A DNA stretch of 13,017 nucleotides from Streptomyces griseus (GCA_943323705.2 CALPIT020000048.1:1-13017), one strand, 5' to 3'. Shown: positions 1 through 7,806, counted from the first letter of the stretch. Program-made: numbers and translations. The notes: generated by a model not told the origin, from the sequence alone.

Positions 1-444
1 CAATCAGCTGGAGCCTTAGCAGATGCAGGCAGAAAAGAAGACGCCAAGAAACTGTTGAACAGATGTGATTCTATGATGAACCAAGATAACATCCCTTATG
101 GCATGGCAGGTCGTTATCAACAGCATAACCAAATTTCAATGCAAATGCTCTACTCTTCTTACAAAGCCGGAGACACTGCATTGATTTCAAAAATCGAAAA
201 GTCTTTAACTAAGGACATGCAACAACAGGCTGCTTTTTACCAAGGTTTACCTGAGGCTAAAAGAGAAGCAATGGCATCGGAAGAAGATAAAAACGATGGT
301 TTATTGAAAGGCATTTCTCAAATTCATGAAGAGTTCAAAAGAAGAGAAGAGCAAGAAAAGTTGATGAATCAAATTAATGACACCAGTTTTTCTTACCAAC
401 AAATTAAAAAAATGGTAAACAAAACTGATACTGCTAAACCTTAA
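1..444 (+). CDS. C-terminal fragment of a DUF2723-type membrane protein (5' end outside window)
   Basis: The frame is open from base 1 to the TAA at 442-444, so about 147 C-terminal residues of a larger protein are visible. The internal TTG at 55 is not a credible start. The fragment is soluble, charged and probably helical, with no membrane segment. It has TPR-like character (ADAGRKEDAKKLLNRCD, then a helix pair around SYKAGDTALISKIEKSL) and ends in a Lys/Glu/Gln-rich tail. The NIPYG turn followed by a second helix pair with a YKAGD motif resembles the tail of Bacteroidota DUF2723 proteins, which carry many membrane helices in front of a TPR-like C-terminus. Some are annotated as protein O-mannosyltransferase-like. 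That match is from memory and rests only on the tail; another TPR protein is possible. An intrinsic terminator follows 16 nt after the stop, so this is the last gene of its transcript. Confidence 0.55.
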   Translation, partial: QSAGALADAGRKEDAKKLLNRCDSMMNQDNIPYGMAGRYQQHNQISMQMLYSSYKAGDTALISKIEKSLTKDMQQQAAFYQGLPEAKREAMASEEDKNDGLLKGISQIHEEFKRREEQEKLMNQINDTSFSYQQIKKMVNKTDTAKP

Positions 445-460
445 TCGTAAAATAAATGCA

Positions 461-500
461 AAAAAAGAGGTTGTCTCCACAAGAGATAACCTCTTTTTTT
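461..500 (+). terminator. Rho-independent terminator after the first CDS
   Basis: A near-perfect hairpin with left arm AAAAAAGAGGTTGTCTC (461-477), loop CACAA (478-482) and right arm GAGATAACCTC plus seven T (483-500). All stem pairs are canonical apart from one G-T wobble. The flanking A-run and T-run pair with each other, so the element could also work on the opposite strand. It separates the first CDS from the VWA gene at 555. Confidence 0.9.
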
Positions 501-554
501 ATTTAAACTTTAGTAAGAGTTATTTGTTTTATAACTTGTGTAAGTATACAAGCC

Positions 555-1652
555 ATGCGAAGTTTTCATTTTTCAAAATATAATCCTCAAGACAATTCAA
601 AAAGCAGTTTTGAAAAGCTGTTTGATTTGTTTACCCAACTACTCACTTACACCAGTGGAGATTTCAACGAAGCCATTCAATGGTTAACTGAATTAGATAA
701 AGAATATAAATTAACAGACAACGAATACGGCATCGGTGATTTTATCGAAGACTTAAAATCAAAAGGCTACATTGATGAAAATAATCAGACAGGAGAAATA
801 AAAATCACTTCTAAAACAGAACAAAGCATACGAAAAAAAAGTTTGGAAGAGATTTTTGGCAAGATTAAAAAATCAAAAAAAGGAAATCATCAAACATTCA
901 AATCTGGCAATGGAGATGAAATTAACCCTGAAACCAGACCTTTTCAGTTTGGAGATACGATGGAGCAAATTGATTTCACTTCTTCAATAAGAAATGCACA
1001 AGTGAATCATGGCATAGATAGTTTTAGCATGCATGAGGATGACTTAGAAATCAGAGAAACAGATTTCAAAGCACAGACTTCAACAGTTTTGATGATTGAT
1101 ATCTCCCACTCCATGATTCTTTATGGTGAAGACAGAATTACGCCTGCTAAAAAAGTAGCGATGGCCTTGAGTGAATTGATTAAAACCAAATACCCAAAAG
1201 ACACTTTAGATATTTTAGTTTTTGGCAATGATGCTTGGACAATTGAAATCAAAGATCTACCCTATCTTCAAGTGGGGCCTTACCATACGAATACGGTTGC
1301 AGGTTTAGAGCTAGCCATGGAAATCTTACGGAAAAGAAGAAATCCCAACAAACAGATTTTTATGATTACTGATGGCAAGCCAACCTGTTTGAAAGAGGGA
1401 AAAAATTATTACAAAAACAGTTTTGGCATCGACAGAAAAATACTGAATCGATGTTTGAACCTTGCAGCACAATGCAAGAAGTTGAAAATCCCAATCACCA
1501 CATTCATGATTGCCAGCGACCCTTATTTGCAAAAATTCGTTCAGGAGTTTACGGAAACAAATAACGGAAAAGCATTTTTTGCTTCACTAGACAAATTGGG
1601 TGCTTTCATGTTTAGAGATTTTGAAAGTGGGAAGAGTAAGACAATTATTTGA
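555..1652 (+). CDS. VWA domain-containing protein, partner of the downstream MoxR-like ATPase
   Basis: A 365-residue cytoplasmic protein without signal peptide or membrane segment. Residues 1-130 are a charged helical region with a Lys-rich stretch near 95-110. A von Willebrand factor A domain covers roughly 175-350. Its metal-ion-dependent adhesion site is visible as D182-I-S184-H-S186, then T245/T247 in YHTNTVAG, and D273 in MITDGKPT, so the MIDAS looks intact. In known MoxR/VWA and Mg-chelatase I/D systems the VWA protein binds a substrate or partner through the MIDAS while the AAA+ ring supplies remodelling force. Here that function is inferred from the adjacent ATPase gene. The substrate is unknown, and no chlorophyll or cobalamin chelatase genes are nearby. 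The ATG at 555 gives a normal N-terminus (MRSFHFSKYNP). No Shine-Dalgarno sequence is seen. Confidence 0.85.
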   Translation: MRSFHFSKYNPQDNSKSSFEKLFDLFTQLLTYTSGDFNEAIQWLTELDKEYKLTDNEYGIGDFIEDLKSKGYIDENNQTGEIKITSKTEQSIRKKSLEEIFGKIKKSKKGNHQTFKSGNGDEINPETRPFQFGDTMEQIDFTSSIRNAQVNHGIDSFSMHEDDLEIRETDFKAQTSTVLMIDISHSMILYGEDRITPAKKVAMALSELIKTKYPKDTLDILVFGNDAWTIEIKDLPYLQVGPYHTNTVAGLELAMEILRKRRNPNKQIFMITDGKPTCLKEGKNYYKNSFGIDRKILNRCLNLAAQCKKLKIPITTFMIASDPYLQKFVQEFTETNNGKAFFASLDKLGAFMFRDFESGKSKTII

Positions 1653-1663
1653 TGGTATGATAA

Positions 1664-1712
1664 TTAGGGGATTAGGGGGTTAGGAATTGGGGATTAGGGA
1701 TTAGGGGTTAGG
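1664..1712 (+). repeat. G-rich GGGGATTA-type repeat with G-quadruplex potential
   Basis: Starting 12 nt after the VWA stop codon, the plus strand carries degenerate copies of a (G)3-5-ATTA or GTTA unit. G-runs lie at 1667-1670, 1675-1679, 1689-1692, 1697-1699 and 1704-1707, with loops of 4, 9, 4 and 4 nt. It is telomere-like in composition but is a short internal block. Four or more G-runs on the sense strand mean that both the DNA and the VWA mRNA 3' region could fold into a quadruplex. The 9-nt loop exceeds the usual 7-nt limit but itself contains a GG. Function is not established. Confidence 0.8.
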
Positions 1713-1785
1713 AATAAGGAAGTGGTAGTTAGCTCCGAGGAATTTGCATACCGGTTTAGCCAACACCAACCGCCAAACAATCAAC

Positions 1786-1907
1786 AATTCGTGAATTCGT
1801 GGTTAAACCAAATAAAAAGTAAAAAGTAAAAAATCTAAAACGCTTCGTGAAGATTTGTGACTTGGTGTCTTTGTGGCAAAGAAATAATTCGTGAATTCGT
1901 GGCTAAA
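1786..1907 (+). repeat. Degenerate 8-mer (xTTYGTGx) repeat region with two 22-nt direct repeats 100 nt apart
   Basis: AATTCGTGAATTCGTGG occurs at 1786-1802 and again at 1886-1902, exactly 100 nt apart. The match extends to 22 nt with one mismatch (GGTTAAA versus GGCTAAA). Each copy is itself two AATTCGTG octamers. Between the copies, octamers CTTCGTGA (1843), ATTTGTGA (1853), CTTGGTGT (1861) and CTTTGTGG (1869) continue the pattern, with a 2-nt break before 1853. There is also a short AAAAAGT tandem at 1814-1827. I recall similar TTCGTG/TTTGTGGC words in intergenic regions of other Bacteroidota, which suggests a dispersed genomic repeat rather than a gene-specific operator. The second copy ends about 15 nt before the ATPase start codon. 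Confidence 0.8.
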
Positions 1908-1921
1908 ATTAAAAACAAAAA

Positions 1922-3442
1922 ATGACCAACATTAAAACATTAGGCGATTTAAAAAAATCAGGATGGGTTTCAAAATCCATCAAAGATGAAATCAGAGACA
2001 ATCTTATTTCAAAACTTACAAACAAAGAAAATCCTTTTCCTGGAATATTGGGATATGAAGACACGGTTATTCCAGAAACTGAAAGAGCTTTATTGAGCAA
2101 ACACAATATTTTGTTTTTAGGATTGAGAGGACAAGCAAAAACAAGAATGGCACGTCAGATGACTGAATTGCTTGATGAATACATTCCGGTCATTTCCGGC
2201 TCTGAAATCAACGACGACCCTTATCATCCCATATCAAGATATTCTTTAGACTTAATCAATGAAAAAGGCGATGATACACCCATTGAGTGGATGCATAAAT
2301 CACAGCGTTATGGAGAAAAACTAGCTACACCCGATGTGAGTGTGGCTGATTTAATTGGCGATATCGACCCGATCAAAGCAGCTAATTTAAAACTCAGTTT
2401 TGCCGATGAAAGAGTTTTGCACTATGGCATCATCCCACGTAGTAATAGGAGCATATTCGTCATCAATGAATTACCCGATTTGCAAGCCAGAATCCAAGTA
2501 TCATTATTCAATATTTTGGAAGAAGGCGATTTGCAAATCAGAGGATTCAAATTAAGATTGCCTCTAGATATTTTATTTGTATTTACCGCTAACCCCGAAG
2601 ATTACACGAACAGAGGTAGTATTGTAACCCCATTGAAAGACAGAATACAAAGTCAGATTCTAACACACTATCCAAAATCAATAGAAACTTCATTAGCAAT
2701 AACGTCACAAGAAGCTAACAAAATAAAATCGCAACAAGATAAAATTGTTGTTAGCGATTTGATTAGCAGGTTAATTGAACAAGTTTCTTTTGAAGCCCGC
2801 AACTCAGAATTAGTAGATAAAAAAAGTGGTGTCAGTGCAAGACTTACCATTTCTGCTTATGAAAATGCATTAAGTGCTGCAGAAAGAAGATCCATAATTA
2901 ACAATGAAGCTCAAACTCAGGTTTGGATTAGTGATCTTACTGGCATCATTCCTTCGATTACTGGAAAAGTAGAACTAGTTTATGAAGGTGAGCAAGAAGG
3001 ACCCTATCAGGTTGCCTATAACCTTTTAGAAAAAGCCATAAGAACTATTTTTGCTGATTACTTTCCAAACCCAGAAACATTAAAGAAGAAAAGAAACAAA
3101 GCCGCCGAAAAGGAGGACAATCCTTATAAGCCCATTACAAAATGGTTTGACCAAGGTAACAACCTAAATGTTTTCTTAGAAACAAAGGATACTGACAAAG
3201 TTCAATTGCTTTACAAAGTAGATGGCTTGTTCGCTCTCGTGAAAAAGCAGTATCCTTCATTGAATGAAATGGAAAATGCATTGTTGATGGAATTTGTACT
3301 TCATGGCTTATCCGGCTATTCATTAATCAGCAAAAAAGTAGTAGATGGAAAAATCGAATTTAAAGATTTGATGGGTAGTATGCTAAACTTAGGAAGTCAG
3401 CACTTTTCGGAAGAAGATTTTAATGATTCCGATTTTCAGTAA
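1922..3442 (+). CDS. MoxR / magnesium-chelatase-like AAA+ ATPase
   Basis: A 506-residue soluble AAA+ protein. Walker A is G67-LRGQAKT74, a variant of the GxxGxGKT loop with Ala before the Lys. Walker B is IFVINE (178-183), with Asn182 in place of the usual Asp and Glu183 kept. Sensor 1 is the TAN of FTANPEDYTNRG (around 221-232), and PLKDR (arginine-finger region) ends at R241. NELPDL and ILEEGDLQIRG are hallmarks of the ChlI-like magnesium-chelatase/MoxR branch. The 250 or so residues after the core are mostly helical and unassigned. Genomes often pair this family with a VWA protein, as here. The pair probably acts as a metal-insertion or protein-remodelling chaperone, with unknown client. 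The ATG at 1922 follows an A-rich leader with no Shine-Dalgarno sequence. Co-transcription with the VWA gene is plausible, but the 269-nt repeat-filled spacer makes it uncertain. Confidence 0.85.
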   Translation: MTNIKTLGDLKKSGWVSKSIKDEIRDNLISKLTNKENPFPGILGYEDTVIPETERALLSKHNILFLGLRGQAKTRMARQMTELLDEYIPVISGSEINDDPYHPISRYSLDLINEKGDDTPIEWMHKSQRYGEKLATPDVSVADLIGDIDPIKAANLKLSFADERVLHYGIIPRSNRSIFVINELPDLQARIQVSLFNILEEGDLQIRGFKLRLPLDILFVFTANPEDYTNRGSIVTPLKDRIQSQILTHYPKSIETSLAITSQEANKIKSQQDKIVVSDLISRLIEQVSFEARNSELVDKKSGVSARLTISAYENALSAAERRSIINNEAQTQVWISDLTGIIPSITGKVELVYEGEQEGPYQVAYNLLEKAIRTIFADYFPNPETLKKKRNKAAEKEDNPYKPITKWFDQGNNLNVFLETKDTDKVQLLYKVDGLFALVKKQYPSLNEMENALLMEFVLHGLSGYSLISKKVVDGKIEFKDLMGSMLNLGSQHFSEEDFNDSDFQ

Positions 3443-3453
3443 GAGAATTCAAA

Positions 3454-3518
3454 AGTCAAAATTCAAAAGTCAAAAACTGATGAGCTATTTTTCAATTTTT
3501 TACTTTTGAATTTTGACT
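3454..3518. repeat. Long inverted repeat at the ATPase/murB convergent junction, probable bidirectional terminator
   Basis: A perfect 17-nt inverted repeat: AGTCAAAATTCAAAAGT at 3454-3470 and ACTTTTGAATTTTGACT at 3502-3518, with a 31-nt loop. Further imperfect pairing outside the core joins GAATTCAAAA (3445-3454) to TTTTGAATT (3525-3533). It fills almost the whole gap between the two convergent stop codons. The left arm repeats its own word (TTCAAAAGTC) in tandem. Placement suggests 3' end formation for both genes, but the AT-only composition and lack of a clean T-tract make it a weak terminator on paper. Confidence 0.7.
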
Positions 3519-3531
3519 TTACTATTTTGAA

Positions 3532-4548
3532 TTACATAATATTCACTTCGCGTGATAATTCAATTCCAAATTTCTCATTGACTGATTTAATGATTTTTTC
3601 ACTCAATGCAAGTATTTGTGATCCTGTGGCGTTGCCATGATTCACCAGCACCAATGCCTGTTTATCATGACAACCGGCGTCACCATCTCGGTAACCTTTC
3701 CAGCCTGATTGCTCTATCAACCAGCCCGCAGCAACTTTAATCAAATTGTTTTCAGTAGCATGTCCTACAATGTTTGGGAAGTTCAATTTCAATTGATCAA
3801 ATAGACTTACTGAAATCTCTGGATTTTTAAAGAAGCTTCCTGCGTTACCAATAATTTTTGGATTTGGCAGTTTGCTGTTTCGAATATTCATGACCGCGAG
3901 TGCGATATCTTTTATAGTCAATTCCTTTATACCCATTCTTTCTAGTTCCTGCGGGATGGCTCCATAAGAAATATTGTATTGAGGAACTTTTTTAAGTTTG
4001 TAAGTAACTGAAGTAATGACAAACTGATTTATATAAATGTTTTTAAACACACTTTCACGATAACCAAAATGACATTCATTATTATTCAGAATTACTTTTG
4101 TTTTGTCGTGAATATGAATGGCTTCGAGCGAATGAAAAACATCTTTTATCTCAACTCCATAAGCACCGATATTTTGCATTGGAGATGCGCCTGCATTACC
4201 AGGAATAAGTGCCAGGTTTTCGATTCCTGCATAATTATTGTCAATGCAATGCATCACTAAAGAATGCCAGTTCACTCCTGCTCCTGCTTTCACATAGAAA
4301 TAATCATGATCCTGGTGTACCAAGTCAACACCACCGATTTCATTTTTTAACACCAAGCCATCTACATGTTTTGTAAATAAAATATTGCTACCGCCGCCTA
4401 GAATCAATGGAGATCGACTTTCAACTAATTGCTGTTCAAGAATTTCAAATACATGCTCTTCTGATTGAAAAGAAGCGAAATACCTAGCGTTCACATCAAT
4501 TCCAAAAGTATTGAAAGGCTGTAATGATATATTTTCTTGAATGATCAA
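3532..4548 (-). CDS. murB: UDP-N-acetylenolpyruvoylglucosamine reductase (MurB)
   Basis: Flavoenzyme of cytoplasmic peptidoglycan precursor synthesis. It reduces UDP-GlcNAc-enolpyruvate to UDP-MurNAc with NADPH. The 338 residues match the E. coli-type (type I) enzyme in length and motifs: NTFGID near the N-terminus, the FAD-binding GGGSN (51-55), IPGNAGASPMQNIGAYGVE (115-133), FGYRES (161-166, substrate-binding Arg), GSFFKNP (237-243, with S238 as the proton-donor serine), and a C-terminal Glu (E334 in SREVNIM) matching the catalytic Glu. The start is a TTG at 4548: there is no ATG near the family N-terminus, and this codon gives the expected start LIIQENISLQPFNTFG. A CTG at 4566, inside priA, is the only upstream alternative noticed before an in-frame stop. 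The gene begins 10 nt after the priA stop and is probably co-transcribed with it. Confidence 0.95.
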   Translation of the reverse strand: MIIQENISLQPFNTFGIDVNARYFASFQSEEHVFEILEQQLVESRSPLILGGGSNILFTKHVDGLVLKNEIGGVDLVHQDHDYFYVKAGAGVNWHSLVMHCIDNNYAGIENLALIPGNAGASPMQNIGAYGVEIKDVFHSLEAIHIHDKTKVILNNNECHFGYRESVFKNIYINQFVITSVTYKLKKVPQYNISYGAIPQELERMGIKELTIKDIALAVMNIRNSKLPNPKIIGNAGSFFKNPEISVSLFDQLKLNFPNIVGHATENNLIKVAAGWLIEQSGWKGYRDGDAGCHDKQALVLVNHGNATGSQILALSEKIIKSVNEKFGIELSREVNIM

Positions 4549-4558
4549 ATTGATAAAT

Positions 4559-7036
4559 TTATACAGGATCTACGTCTGCAATAATAGTAATTGATTTGAA
4601 TATTTTTTCGGTCATCAGCAAATTTATATGATGCTGTATTACTTTTTTATATTTCATACTCATGCCATATTCTTTTGGCAACTTAATCATCACTTCCATC
4701 AGATATTGATTTCTCAATCTTCCAATTACAGGTTGAGCTGGCCCGGTAATTTGGTCTTTAAAATCAATTCTTAAAGAATCGCATAATTTTTCAGCCCCAG
4801 CTTTTACAATGTCTTTGTCTTTATGCTTCATGATCAACTGTACCATTCTGCAAAATGGAGGATAGAAAAAAATATGTCTGCTCTGTAATTCTTCTTTATA
4901 AAACTGAAGATAGTCATGTTGTTTTACCAATGCAATTATGGGATGCTTGGTATTTATCGCCTGAATCAATACTTTACCCTGAGCTCCTTTTCTACCGGCT
5001 CTTCCACTCACCTGCTCCATTAATTGAAAGGCTCTTTCATTCACTCTAAAATCAGCGAAACTTAATAATCCATCTGCATCTAAAATGCCAACCAAACTCA
5101 CATTATCAAAATCCAATCCTTTTACCACCATTTGTGTTCCTACCAATATATCCAAACGATGTTGTTCAAATGCCTGTATCAAACTATCATGAGCTGTCTT
5201 TCCCCTAACACTGTCCACATCCATTCTGGCGATTCTGTATTTTGAAAATTCCTCCTCGAGTTGTTCTTCGATTTTTTCAGTACCAAAATTCTTCTCCATC
5301 CAATTGTTGGTACCGCAAGCTGTACATGATACCAACTTGGGATAAGTGCTACCACAATAATGACAATGCAGTTTATTACTGTATTTATGCAAAGTAAGCG
5401 ACACGTCACAATGATTGCATTGAGGAATAAATCCGCATGTGCCGCAAATGATATAAGGATTGTAACCTCTTCTGTTTTGAAACAAAATAACCTGCTTGCC
5501 ATTGTCCATAGCCAGTTGAATGGCTTCTTTCAGCGTATCGCTGATCATCATTTTACCTTTCTGTTGAATCTGCCTGGTATTTACAACATCAATAGCCGGT
5601 AATTGAATACCACCATATCTTTCAGCGAGCGTTACCAAACCATATTTACCTTGCTGTGCATTAAAATAACTTTCCATAGAGGGTGTTCCACTTCCCAATA
5701 ATACTTTTGCGCCAAATAATGATGCATAGTAAATGGCTGCATCTCTTGCATTGTATCTTGGTGCCGGTTCCTGTTGTTTAAATGAGGCATCATGCTCTTC
5801 ATCAACTATGATAAAGCCAAGCTCACGAAAAGGAAGGAACAAAGAACTTCTTGCACCCAATACCACACTTATTTCACCATTCTTTATTTTATTCCATAAT
5901 TCAACACGTTCCTGGTCATTGAATTTTGAGTGATAGACTGCGATATGTCCGCCAAAATGCTGTTGCAATCTTCGTATAATCTGAGTCGTTAGTGCAATCT
6001 CGGGAAGTAAATACAAGACCTGTTTACCAGTATTAATAAACTGCTCAATCATTTTAATATACAAAAGCGTTTTACCACTACCGGTAACACCATGTAATAA
6101 ACAAACATTTTTTTGAAGAAACTGATTAGTTAATTCAGTTAATGCTTTTTGCTGGGCTTCAGACAATTCAAATTCAATATTTATTTTTTTTGATGAAGAT
6201 TTAATTCTGTCGACATTTCTTTTTATGCCAATCAACACTTTCTTTTCGCACAAAGCATTGAATTGAGCAGGAGAAGCATTTGTTTTTTTGAGTAAAGCCG
6301 TCTTAGTCACATCGCCTTCACTTCTTTGCAAATGAATAAATCCAAGCAACAGCTCCATTTGTTTGGGAGCGCCTTTCCAATCATTTAAAAGCTCAGCCAA
6401 TTTCTCCTCATCATTATAATCAGTATGGAGCTCAACAAAAGTTTCTTTTTTAGCTTTGTATTTTTCATTGAGTTGTTCCCAGATAAAGCAAATGTTTTTT
6501 TCAATCAGTCTTTTGATTACCGGATAAACATGAGAAACATCGAGTAGTTGTTGTACTTCAGAAAGCTGCAATTGTTTTCTTATTTGCAATGCTTCTGCAA
6601 CAAGATATTCTTCATCGTCTAGACCTGAAAAATCATAGTCAGTATCTTCATTATAAATGAGAATCGTTTCGCTATTGAGTTTGAAATTAGCTGGAAGTGC
6701 GGCCGTCATTACTTCACCTTCGGTACACATATAATATTCACTTACCCATGCCCATAATTGTAATTGTTGAGCATACACAAGTGGTGTATCATCCAGGATA
6801 TTTAAAATGGGTTTTGTTTGATAAGCGGGTTGGGTAGTAATTACAGATTTTATGACACCTGCATATTTTTTATTTTTTCCAAAAACGACTTCGGCTCTAC
6901 AGCCAGGTTTTGCTTTATCAGTTAAATGAGCAGGTATAGAATAAGTATAGATATTGGGTAAGGCCAGTGGCAGTATTATCTCCGCCCATGTGACGTCTAG
7001 AGATTCATAAAACAGTATCTGATTTTCACCCGACAT
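4559..7036 (-). CDS. priA: Primosomal protein N', replication restart helicase (PriA)
   Basis: A 3'-to-5' superfamily 2 helicase that recognises stalled forks and D-loops and reloads the replicative helicase. From the ATG at 7036 it has 825 residues. The N-terminal DNA-binding domain starts near AEIILPLALPNIYTYSIP. Walker A GVTGSGKT is at 316-323 and the DEEH box at 412-415. GSGTPSMES (motif III-like) follows near 448. Eight cysteines form two zinc sites at about 531, 534, 540, 543, 558, 561, 571 and 574. GTQMVVKGLDF and the QVSGRAGR motif VI lie in the second helicase lobe. The frame also opens at a TTG at 7057, but that would overlap the upstream acyltransferase by 16 nt. The ATG leaves a 5-nt gap and is preferred. 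All catalytic motifs are present, so the protein should be active. Confidence 0.95.
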   Translation of the reverse strand: MSGENQILFYESLDVTWAEIILPLALPNIYTYSIPAHLTDKAKPGCRAEVVFGKNKKYAGVIKSVITTQPAYQTKPILNILDDTPLVYAQQLQLWAWVSEYYMCTEGEVMTAALPANFKLNSETILIYNEDTDYDFSGLDDEEYLVAEALQIRKQLQLSEVQQLLDVSHVYPVIKRLIEKNICFIWEQLNEKYKAKKETFVELHTDYNDEEKLAELLNDWKGAPKQMELLLGFIHLQRSEGDVTKTALLKKTNASPAQFNALCEKKVLIGIKRNVDRIKSSSKKINIEFELSEAQQKALTELTNQFLQKNVCLLHGVTGSGKTLLYIKMIEQFINTGKQVLYLLPEIALTTQIIRRLQQHFGGHIAVYHSKFNDQERVELWNKIKNGEISVVLGARSSLFLPFRELGFIIVDEEHDASFKQQEPAPRYNARDAAIYYASLFGAKVLLGSGTPSMESYFNAQQGKYGLVTLAERYGGIQLPAIDVVNTRQIQQKGKMMISDTLKEAIQLAMDNGKQVILFQNRRGYNPYIICGTCGFIPQCNHCDVSLTLHKYSNKLHCHYCGSTYPKLVSCTACGTNNWMEKNFGTEKIEEQLEEEFSKYRIARMDVDSVRGKTAHDSLIQAFEQHRLDILVGTQMVVKGLDFDNVSLVGILDADGLLSFADFRVNERAFQLMEQVSGRAGRKGAQGKVLIQAINTKHPIIALVKQHDYLQFYKEELQSRHIFFYPPFCRMVQLIMKHKDKDIVKAGAEKLCDSLRIDFKDQITGPAQPVIGRLRNQYLMEVMIKLPKEYGMSMKYKKVIQHHINLLMTEKIFKSITIIADVDPV

Positions 7037-7041
7037 TTTAT

Positions 7042-7806
7042 TTATTCTTTTATCCAAGAGGCCTTGTAACGTATCAATGCTTTTTCCATAGCATCATATA
7101 CTTTTTGTTTGAGCACCGGAACATCTTCCATTGTATAACCTGTTACCGGAATTTCTTCTAAATATACAACTCTTGATTGACCAGGAGTTAACGATAAAAT
7201 GCTATTGTAATTCAATCTATCATAGGTGTCTAGAAACAACAATGGTTTAATTGAAGTTTGAGTTTCTATGGCAATTTTAAAAGCGCCATCGAAAAAAGGA
7301 AGTAAAGGTTTACCTGTTTCATTGAATGTTCCTTCAGGTGCTAAAGCGATGGAAATATTATGTTTTAGGGCCTCTTTAAGATCAGCGATACTTCTTGCAC
7401 GGTCTTCGGCGCTTGTTCTTTTCACCATGATAACCGCACTTCTGTAAATCAATCCGGCAACAGGTATATCTCCAATTTCAGATTTACCCAAACCTCTCAT
7501 GTTTTGAAAGCGAATAGCTTTTAAAATTGTGATGGCATCAAGGTAAGATATATGATTGAATACAAAAATCAATGGTTTTTTTCTGTCATGAGGTGCATCG
7601 TATATGGTACGTTGGTAAATCCCCCACATTAACATGGTAATATCAACTCCAAAACGAGTTATTCTGTATAATAGGTTACCTCTTGTTTTTTTAGGAAAAA
7701 TATTCAAAATTAGTGCTATTGGAAAAAGCACCAGAATCAATATCAGAAGAATAAGAGCAGCATAAACGCTGAAAACAATTTTAATTACCCTAGAAATTTT
7801 TTGCAT
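7042..7806 (-). CDS. 1-acyl-sn-glycerol-3-phosphate acyltransferase-like protein (PlsC family)
   Basis: Membrane-bound acyltransferase of phospholipid synthesis, expected to acylate lysophosphatidic acid at sn-2. From the ATG at 7806 it has 254 residues. A hydrophobic anchor covers about 10-36 (VFSVYAALILLILILVLFP). The catalytic HX4D motif is NHISYLD, with H85 and D90. The substrate-binding APEGT block is at about 156-160 (family form FPEGT), and GKPLLPFFDGAFKIA follows. The open frame continues to a TTG at 7848, which would add 14 residues (LTNINWFLIIFADT). The ATG is chosen because it gives a typical N-terminus (MQKISRVIK) ahead of the anchor and leaves a small inverted repeat in the leader. 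It is the first gene of the probable acyltransferase-priA-murB unit. The exact acyl acceptor cannot be read from sequence; an ornithine-lipid acyltransferase of the same family is an alternative. Confidence 0.88.
   Translation of the reverse strand: MQKISRVIKIVFSVYAALILLILILVLFPIALILNIFPKKTRGNLLYRITRFGVDITMLMWGIYQRTIYDAPHDRKKPLIFVFNHISYLDAITILKAIRFQNMRGLGKSEIGDIPVAGLIYRSAVIMVKRTSAEDRARSIADLKEALKHNISIALAPEGTFNETGKPLLPFFDGAFKIAIETQTSIKPLLFLDTYDRLNYNSILSLTPGQSRVVYLEEIPVTGYTMEDVPVLKQKVYDAMEKALIRYKASWIKE

Noticed and set aside
1326..1532. Minus-strand open frame of 68 residues under the VWA gene
   Set aside because: It is antisense to the conserved VWA domain, has no family resemblance and no promoter. 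It was treated as chance.
1664..1907. CRISPR array or insertion-sequence remnant
   Set aside because: The repeats are short, degenerate and lack regular spacers; there is no transposase fragment, terminal inverted repeat pair or cas gene.
555..3442. True magnesium chelatase for chlorophyll synthesis
   Set aside because: The AAA+ protein resembles the ChlI branch, but no ChlH/ChlD or other pigment gene is present and the VWA partner is too short and differently built. A generic MoxR/VWA module is preferred.
5179..5502. 107-residue open frame antisense-frame to priA codons on the minus strand
   Set aside because: It lies wholly inside priA in another frame, opposite the zinc-binding region, and has no recognisable domain. 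It is a shadow of the real gene.
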